From NCBI GenBank assembly GCA_050289625.1, contig JBNKGC010000003.1, forward strand, positions 20,369 through 84,368: a DNA stretch of 64,000 bases. The letters run 5' to 3'. Shown piece after piece: positions 59,057 through 64,000 of this stretch; the stretch's first letter is position 1, and each line of letters opens with the position of its first letter. The stretch is from NIC37A-2 sp050289625 (GTDB lineage Bacteria > Myxococcota_A > Polyangia > Polyangiales > Polyangiaceae). Made by a program: the position numbers and the translations under genes. Below the pieces are notes generated by a model, which was not told the DNA's origin, searched no databases, and saw nothing but the letters and a program-made list of their open reading frames with translations.

Positions 59057-59301
59057 GACGGCTCCGGTGTCCCCATGGGTGTCGGTGCTGCAACGACGGC
59101 CGGCGTCTCGAGCTCTGCCGGTGCCGGTGGTTCGCCGCCGCCCGCGATCGCAGGCTGGGACAGGTCGACTGCTTCGGACTCCGCGGCCACGTCGGGCAGA
59201 GCCTCGAGGTACTTGGTCACGTCATCTTCGGACAACACGCCCTTGGCGACGAGGCGCTCGCGAACGCGGACGTCGTACTTGAGGTTTTCGTTCGTGCTCA
59301 T
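59053..59301 (-). CDS. Small protein, unknown
   Basis: This 82-residue protein has a helical N-terminal half (ENLKYDVRVRERLVAKGVLSEDDVTKYLEALPDV) and a Pro/Ala/Glu-rich disordered tail. It is a minor member of the HtrA-DUF1844-FKBP operon, overlapping both neighbours by 4 bp. No family is recognised; the helical half might bind one of the operon partners. Confidence 0.7.
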   Translation of the reverse strand: MSTNENLKYDVRVRERLVAKGVLSEDDVTKYLEALPDVAAESEAVDLSQPAIAGGGEPPAPAELETPAVVAAPTPMGTPEPS

Positions 59302-59930
59302 CTCTGGCTCCTGGGGGATGGGGAGGCTTCCTTCGTCGGATGGTCGGGTGCCTCCGCGGGGCCCTTCTCGTAGCTCTGGGCCGGGCCTCGAAGCAAGCGG
59401 TCGACCCCAACGAGCTGCAACGGGGCTTCAGCCTCCGCTCCGAGAGGTCGGGAAGAGACCCGAGTCAGAGCAGCATCGGCCTCGTCGAGTTCGTTTTGTG
59501 TCGCCGGGCGCACTTCCGCAACCTCCAGCCGCAAACGAACTTGCTGCCCAGCCAGAGGGTGATTCATGTCCACGTGCACGGTGTCAGGGCCGACGTCGAG
59601 CACCTGGAGAACCAGAAGGTGGCCCGCTTCGTTTTCCACCTCGAACCGATCCCCTGCCGCAACGTCGTCGGGAAACTCCTCCCGGGACACTTCGAGCACC
59701 CGATCGGGGTCACGCCGGCCGAACCCTTCCTTGGGAGTCAGCTCGATTTCTCGGCAGTCGCCCGGCGAAAGACCATCGAGGGCCATTTCGATGGCGGGGA
59801 GGAGCTGCCCACGACCAAAGACGAACTCGATCCGAGAGTTCGCTTCGCTGACGGCGTCGCCCTCGGCATCGAAGGCCGAGTACGAAAGCGTCACGTGGGT
59901 GTCAGGTCCAATCTGGTAGCTGTCAGGCAC
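59298..59930 (-). CDS. FKBP-type peptidyl-prolyl isomerase, SlyD-like
   Basis: This 210-residue proline isomerase/chaperone has VTLSYSAFDAEGD at the start, FVFGRGQLLPAIEMALDGLSPGD (FKBP core) and the insert-in-flap segment of SlyD-type proteins (GFGRRDPDRVLEV ... FEVENEAG ... DMNHPLAGQQVRLRLEV). The usual His-rich tail of SlyD is missing; instead the last 60 residues are Glu/Pro/Ala-rich. It starts at GTG 59930, since upstream codons lie in a polar unlike segment. It shares an operon with HtrA, so protein folding in the cell is a common theme. Confidence 0.9.
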   Translation of the reverse strand: MPDSYQIGPDTHVTLSYSAFDAEGDAVSEANSRIEFVFGRGQLLPAIEMALDGLSPGDCREIELTPKEGFGRRDPDRVLEVSREEFPDDVAAGDRFEVENEAGHLLVLQVLDVGPDTVHVDMNHPLAGQQVRLRLEVAEVRPATQNELDEADAALTRVSSRPLGAEAEAPLQLVGVDRLLRGPAQSYEKGPAEAPDHPTKEASPSPRSQR

Positions 59931-59971
59931 TGAGGTACTCGGTCGGGTGAGGCGCAAAGGGCGCTGACGGT

Positions 59972-60232
59972 TCAGCCTCGAGCCGATAGGGCGCGACGGC
60001 CTGAAATCGCTAGGACTGCGGTCAGCGCAATCTCGACCTCTTCGTGCGTCGGGGGCACCGGGCGCGCGCGGATGCGGCGCTGGACGGCGCCGAGTTCGGC
60101 TCCAAAGCACCGGTAGCGGGCGCGGTCGGCCTCGTTCGTAGCTTCGAGCACCCAACGAGCGACGATGGTCCGAAGCTCGTCGAGTTGACTGTCCATGAGG
60201 GGCGCCAACTGGGCGGCAAGGGGGTGGGTCAT
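59972..60232 (-). CDS. Small helical protein, unknown
   Basis: This 86-residue helical protein (MDSQLDELRTIVARWVLEATNE pattern) has no recognised family. The ATG is clear and the frame is compact, with good codon bias. It is the first gene of the minus-strand FKBP-HtrA operon, 41 bp ahead of the isomerase gene, and divergent from the SUMF1-like gene. Confidence 0.65.
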   Translation of the reverse strand: MTHPLAAQLAPLMDSQLDELRTIVARWVLEATNEADRARYRCFGAELGAVQRRIRARPVPPTHEEVEIALTAVLAISGRRALSARG

Positions 60233-60357
60233 CGAGAGGCGCCTAGAGTAGCATCGCCTCGAAGGCCGAACAGTTCGCGAGGAAAACTCTGGTTTTCAAG
60301 CCATTCGAGCGCACCGGACCCTTGCCTCGCGCCGCGCGTTTGGGGAATCTCCGCCGC

Positions 60358-61533
60358 GTGCTGCGCCCCACGCTCTTGTCCATCGGTGCCCTGGTTTGGG
60401 CCCTGAACGTCACCGGCTGCGAGCGGGGCGAGGAAGCAGCGCAGCCGACCGGGAGCAGCGCTGCCCCCGCGGCGCCCCCTCCAGAGAGTCCGGCACAGCG
60501 TCCCCAAGCCGACGAGCAAGCACACGTGCCCGTGGGCGCGTTCATGGCGGGCAGCAAGCCGGGCGACCCTGGGCGCCAGCCCGAGCTCGAACCGCGTCTG
60601 CAGCAGGTGCGGCTGGGTCCGTTTCGAATCGATCGCCTGCCCTACCCCAACGACCCGAATCAGCCGCCCCTCCTGGGCAAGAGTCGTGACGAGGCGGCAC
60701 GCCTGTGTGGCGAACGCGGCGCTCGCCTGTGCTCCGAGCTCGAATGGGAGCGAGCCTGCAAAGGTGCGGCGAGCAATCCGTATCCAGGTGGAACCAGTTT
60801 CCGAAAGGAGTGCGGGAAGGGACCGACCGGCTGCGCCAGTGGTTTCGACGTGCTCGGCCTGGGAACCATCCTGGAATGGACCTCGAGCGACGTCATTCCT
60901 CCCAAGGGTTTCACCGAACCGCGCGGACCGGTAGTGCGTGGTGCCGGCCAGGACACCCCCGGCGAGGAGCGACGGTGCGCTCGCAGAACGACGTTCAGCG
61001 AAAATCAGGCCGACTCCGTTGGCTTTCGCTGCTGCCATGGAGCGCCCAACGGCGCCAAGGTGAAGGAACCAGGCCAGGGCGACACCTTCGAGAAGGTCGA
61101 GCTCAAGACCGCCGACCTGAAGAAGCTGCTCGAGCAAGACGAACGCACCAGCGAGCTCGCCAAAGACGTCGTCCTGTTCCGCGAGCCCGAAGCCGCGCAG
61201 ACAGTGATCGACCGGGGTCCTGGAGACAAGAAGGGGTTCTCATTCACTGTCGCCCCTCTCTTGTGGAACCCAACCCGCGGAGCTCGCTTCCTCGTGGTGG
61301 CAGGGCGCTCCGGAGAACGCACCTCGTTCGTCGTCGCCTATCACGTGGTCAGCGACGACGAGCACCGTCTGGCCGCGAGCTTCGTGATGAAGAACGAGGT
61401 CGGTCCGATCGCCTTCGCCTACAGCGACTACATCCGCCCCCGCTTTCACTTCAGCTCTTGCTGGGGCTGCCCAGGAGACACAGGCAAGGTCCTGTTTCGC
61501 GACCCAGAGGAGGTCGCAATCCTTCAGCCGTAG
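60358..61533 (+). CDS. SUMF1/formylglycine-generating-enzyme-like lipoprotein
   Basis: This lipoprotein of about 391 residues (Cys in NVTGC) has an Ala/Pro linker, a SUMF1-like domain (about 55-235) and an unknown C-terminal domain (about 250-391). SUMF1 features seen are RLCSELEWERACKGAA, GFDVLGLGTILEWTSSD and DSVGFRCCHG. The protein is outside the cytoplasm, so it may be a carbohydrate-binding or adhesion relative rather than the enzyme that makes formylglycine; the canonical copper-site cysteines could not be confirmed. Start GTG 60358 is preferred to TTG 60322. Confidence 0.75.
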   Translation: MLRPTLLSIGALVWALNVTGCERGEEAAQPTGSSAAPAAPPPESPAQRPQADEQAHVPVGAFMAGSKPGDPGRQPELEPRLQQVRLGPFRIDRLPYPNDPNQPPLLGKSRDEAARLCGERGARLCSELEWERACKGAASNPYPGGTSFRKECGKGPTGCASGFDVLGLGTILEWTSSDVIPPKGFTEPRGPVVRGAGQDTPGEERRCARRTTFSENQADSVGFRCCHGAPNGAKVKEPGQGDTFEKVELKTADLKKLLEQDERTSELAKDVVLFREPEAAQTVIDRGPGDKKGFSFTVAPLLWNPTRGARFLVVAGRSGERTSFVVAYHVVSDDEHRLAASFVMKNEVGPIAFAYSDYIRPRFHFSSCWGCPGDTGKVLFRDPEEVAILQP

Positions 61534-61614
61534 CTCGATCCCGACGCGAAAGAGTGCTTCGGCTACCGCGGGCCCCCTGACGGGGTGGCAACGCGAGCGC
61601 CGCTCGAGCGGGGG

Positions 61615-62331
61615 TCAGCCGGCCGAGCTCCGGACGGTGCGGAGCTCGAACACGTTGCCGACAGCGCTGGGCAGCAACGTAACCTCCGCACCGGAAGCGT
61701 TCGCCCAAATCCGGGCGCAGAGGAGGCCGAGGCCCCTGCTGTACCTTCCCGAATTACAGCGCTTGGCATCGAGCTGCCCCTGTGGCGAAAAGGCCCTCTC
61801 CACCGAATCGGGAGGTGTTTTCGGTCCGTCGTCTTCGATGCGAAAAACCACGGCTTCTGCCGAGACCGAAAATCCTAGGCGCACTTCGCTCCCGGGGGGC
61901 GCGTGCTGGACGGAGTTCCTTAGCAAAGCCCCGAGCGCCTTGTGGAACATGCCCTGGTTTATCCGCACCCTCTCCGGGCTGTGGAGCACCGTCGGGTCGG
62001 CGACGACGCGCACCGAGTGACTGCGCGCAGTCGGGGTCATGCGTTCGACCGCCTCCACCAGAACGGTGGAAGCAGCAACCGGTGCAAGGGCCTCCGTTTT
62101 CGAATCACTGAGCAGGCGAGCGAGTGCCTCGACGCCGTCGACGATGTGAGAGAGCCCCTCACAAGAAAGGAGCAAATCGTCGAGAGCCTCGTCTGCCTCC
62201 GGAGTGCGATCGGGAAGCTCGTCCGCGAGGTATCCAAGGTTGGAGCTCAAGGCGGAAAGCGGGTTCCTGAGGTCGTGCACCAAGAGACCCAAGAGCCCAC
62301 TCAAGAGAACCTCGTCGATTCGTTCCGCCAT
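61615..62331 (-). CDS. Small soluble histidine kinase
   Basis: This 238-residue protein consists of HisKA and HATPase domains only. HisKA has the His in LLVHDLRNPLSALSSNLGYL (about residue 19). The ATPase region has an N-box-like ALLRNSVQHA, then IEDDGPKTPPD in place of the G1 DxGxG, and RGLGLLCARI as the G2-like GxGL. G1 and G2 are poor, so kinase activity may be weak. There is no sensor or receiver, so it needs a partner. It is convergent with the SUMF1-like gene. Confidence 0.82.
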   Translation of the reverse strand: MAERIDEVLLSGLLGLLVHDLRNPLSALSSNLGYLADELPDRTPEADEALDDLLLSCEGLSHIVDGVEALARLLSDSKTEALAPVAASTVLVEAVERMTPTARSHSVRVVADPTVLHSPERVRINQGMFHKALGALLRNSVQHAPPGSEVRLGFSVSAEAVVFRIEDDGPKTPPDSVERAFSPQGQLDAKRCNSGRYSRGLGLLCARIWANASGAEVTLLPSAVGNVFELRTVRSSAG

Positions 62332-62407
62332 GGTCCGCGCCCCACCGGACGTGGCTCGCGGCCTCCCCTCCGGCGCCAGCCAGGCTCAGCGTCGGTCAAG
62401 GCTCCGA

Positions 62408-63475
62408 TCAGGACAATACTGCGTGTTCGTCCAGAAACTTCTGGATGCGGAGCGCGACCAGCTCCCGGTGCTCGAGCGGAGCTACGTGGGTGGCTCCGGG
62501 AATCACCAGGAGTTCACCGTTCGGCAGCGCGTCTGCCATCGCTTCGGACAGCGCGGGGGGGGTGAACGTGTCCCTTTCGCCCCCCACCACGAGCACGGGG
62601 ACCTGTACCTGGGAGAGGAATTCCTGGGCGCTGTGCTCCCCAGCGTGGTGAAGCATCCTCAGAAAAAGCTCGAAATCGAAGTCGGCGACGTGACGAAAGT
62701 AAGGAGCCACGTCCTCCGCCCGGACCATTCGACCGTCGATATCCCCGGTCATTTGCGCGATCCGCACGGCTGCCCGGACGGGCATCCGTGACCAAAGAGC
62801 CCGGACGACCTTGGGATGCCGTACTGCGAAGGCGATGAGGCTGGGCAGGACACTGGCCAGCAGGTCGGAGTTCTTGAAGGTGTGGGTGACCCGCCCGAAG
62901 CTTCCGCAAAGAAGCACGAGAGCCCGGATCTTCTCCGGGCGCTGTCGATAGGCTTCGAGTGCCACCTGCGTCCCCAGCGAATGGCCGACCAACACCACCG
63001 GAGGGTCGCCCACGTGGCCGCGCACACTCTGGAGGTCGCCCGCGAGCGCGGAAACGTCGATCAACTCGCGATCGCGGGGCGCTTCGCTTCTTCCGTGCCC
63101 GCGATAGTGGAAGTGCACCACAGGCATCCACTGGGCAAGGTCATCCCAAAGGTACTTGTAGATGAACCCGTCGCACACGAGCCCATCACACAGCACCGCG
63201 GTGGTCTGCTCGACGCAATCAGTCGAGCCGCTCGGGGACTTAGCGACTCCGGAGCGCCCCAGATGAGGCTCGCCGCTCGGCGCCGCGTCCGTCCGAGGAA
63301 CTTCCCTTCCGGGTTCGCGAACGCTCGGCTCGCTCTCGCTCACTACTGGCCCACACCGCCGACGCACGTACAGACGTGCACCATCGTCGGCGCGAGCAAA
63401 GGACTCGACGAAGGAAGACTCGCCGCCCGAGGGCGAGGCTACCGGTTCAAGCTCCGGGTGTGTCGTCTTCGTCAC
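62408..63475 (-). CDS. Alpha/beta hydrolase
   Basis: This 355-residue hydrolase has a catalytic triad of Ser in VVLVGHSLGTQVAL, Asp in VVGGERDTFTPP and His in IPGATHVAPLEH. Oxyanion and strand motifs (FHYRGHGRSEAPRD) also fit. The first about 95 residues are polar and low in structure, unusual for the family. The start GTG 63475 overlaps the end of the small upstream gene by 29 bp; a later start nearer the domain is also possible. The substrate is unknown. Confidence 0.87.
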   Translation of the reverse strand: MTKTTHPELEPVASPSGGESSFVESFARADDGARLYVRRRCGPVVSESEPSVREPGREVPRTDAAPSGEPHLGRSGVAKSPSGSTDCVEQTTAVLCDGLVCDGFIYKYLWDDLAQWMPVVHFHYRGHGRSEAPRDRELIDVSALAGDLQSVRGHVGDPPVVLVGHSLGTQVALEAYRQRPEKIRALVLLCGSFGRVTHTFKNSDLLASVLPSLIAFAVRHPKVVRALWSRMPVRAAVRIAQMTGDIDGRMVRAEDVAPYFRHVADFDFELFLRMLHHAGEHSAQEFLSQVQVPVLVVGGERDTFTPPALSEAMADALPNGELLVIPGATHVAPLEHRELVALRIQKFLDEHAVLS

Positions 63476-63665
63476 CGACGTCGTTGACGCTCGGGATCTT
63501 TTTGATCTCTAGGCGAGCCAGCTTCCAAGCACGCTGGACCACCCAAGAGAGCGACCGATCCAATCGTGCCGCCTCGTCCTTGATCTCTTGAAGCATGGTC
63601 TCGGGAAAGTACAGGCTTTGCTTGCGCTTATCGCTGCCGCTCCGAGTCGTCGTTTCGTCCGCCAC
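63447..63665 (-). CDS. TIGR04563-type small protein
   Basis: This 72-residue protein closely follows the TIGR04563 pattern found in myxobacteria: KQSLYFPETMLQEIKDEAAR, then LDRSLSWVVQRAWKLARLEIKKIPS. It looks like a ribbon-helix-helix (MetJ/Arc type) protein, with one beta-strand and two helices, so DNA binding is possible. GTG 63665 is supported by AGAGGG six bases upstream; ATG 63680 has no ribosome site. A perfect palindrome lies 22 bp upstream of the start and could be its own operator. Its 3' end overlaps the hydrolase gene. Confidence 0.87.
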   Translation of the reverse strand: MADETTTRSGSDKRKQSLYFPETMLQEIKDEAARLDRSLSWVVQRAWKLARLEIKKIPSVNDVGDEDDTPGA

Positions 63666-63686
63666 GCACAACCCTCTCATCAGTGG

Positions 63687-63706
63687 GCGTTGTCTTGAGA
63701 CAACGC
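63687..63706 (-). promoter_or_regulatory. Palindrome upstream of the TIGR04563-type gene
   Basis: GCGTTGTCT-TG-AGACAACGC: perfect 9-bp arms with a 2-bp centre, 22 bp upstream of the GTG. A compact palindrome this close to a ribbon-helix-helix-type gene is a typical autoregulatory operator. Confidence 0.5.
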
Positions 63707-63807
63707 GTTTTTCGCTACCAACAAGCCCAGAGTATTGAAATGTTCCGTCTAAGGCAATGGGGCGGGGCGGAAGCAGTCACGATGAGACCCTGCCCCTGAA
63801 GCACCTA

Positions 63808-63841
63808 CTAACGGATGGTTCTTCCTAACGGATGGTTCTTC
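63808..63841. repeat. 17-bp perfect tandem direct repeat
   Basis: CTAACGGATGGTTCTTC is present twice without spacer (63808-63824, 63825-63841). Same unit length as the duplication at 57561, but unrelated in sequence. Function unknown. Confidence 0.8.
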
Positions 63842-64000
63842 GGCCGGCCCCACTCCAAGTCTCAATCCGGGATGCGCCGGAACCGAACCGCCCGTCTTCG
63901 CGGACATCGCGCTTAGTTAGATTCCGGCGAAAAACTCGCCGGGATCTTCCCGCGAAGCGGTTTTGGGGCGCCTCGCTGCGCAGCGGCGAGGCGGGGTCTT

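Larger units (their letters stand above)
63666..64000. other. Right-end intergenic region
   Basis: 335 bp without a gene. It holds a palindrome, a 17-bp tandem repeat, and two GC hairpins near the window edge: CCGGCGA...TCGCCGG at 63924-63942, and an imperfect stem at about 63973-63992 followed by GGGGTCTT. The last may be a terminator of a gene outside the window. Confidence 0.5.

Overview
The window is a high-GC stretch of a bacterial chromosome that looks like a myxobacterium (Myxococcota, Polyangiales or Sorangium-like). The signs are Gly/Thr-rich lipoproteins, thrombospondin type-3 repeats, a C-terminal MYXO-CTERM-type anchor, an FHA-GAF sigma-54 activator, a TIGR04563-type small protein, an MXAN_5187-like membrane protein and a carotenoid operon ending in a B12-photoreceptor repressor. 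Gene density is high, many genes overlap by 4 bp (ATGA), and GTG starts are common. I saw no tRNA, rRNA, insertion sequence, prophage or CRISPR array.

Region by region. 1-6.7 kb (+): the tail of an unknown gene, ExbD, a TonB-like protein, a cyclic-nucleotide-binding protein, lexA, and an envelope set (small lipoprotein, OmpA with TSP3 repeats, Cys-rich outer-membrane protein) ending in a clear terminator. 6.8-11.2 kb (-): cupredoxin-like protein, two-TM sensor-like protein, trxB and a family-4 uracil-DNA glycosylase. 11.2-12.3 kb: 1.07 kb without a confident gene, holding several strong inverted repeats and a candidate 30-codon gene with its own promoter and terminator. 12.3-15.9 kb (-): a lone PglZ-domain protein and a CarH-like regulator. 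15.9-21.2 kb (-): crtY-crtE-crtI-crtB and a His-rich membrane protein, all translationally coupled and ending in the carH-like gene. 21.2-25.3 kb (+, divergent): ABC ATPase, permease, DUF3047-like protein and a UGT-type glycosyltransferase, also coupled; a ThDP enzyme follows.

27-36.8 kb holds an FHA/sigma-54 activator, a GYQQP-repeat membrane protein, gpsA, a lipoprotein, an unusually long signal peptidase I, a PfkB kinase and an EAL phosphodiesterase. 37-41 kb looks like a secreted polysaccharide-acting group: a Gly-linker lipoprotein, a GH12-like lipoprotein that appears to lack the nucleophile, and an LPMO-like protein with a MYXO-CTERM-type tail. 41-51.5 kb: M20 peptidase, sirtuin, heme A synthase, an isolated TrkA_C domain, aldehyde dehydrogenase, phhB, a degenerate sulfatase-fold lipoprotein and a CPA-type antiporter. 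51.4-64 kb: a ClC channel with CBS domains, a split sensor/kinase pair, an ECF-type sigma factor, an HtrA/FKBP/DUF1844 operon, a SUMF1-like lipoprotein, a small histidine kinase, an alpha/beta hydrolase and the TIGR04563-type protein.

The most coherent system is the light/B12-regulated carotenoid locus with its divergent exporter-glycosyltransferase operon, sharing a short intergenic region with a candidate operator. The least explained items are the palindromic repeat family, the small transcription unit near 11.5 kb and the lone PglZ protein.
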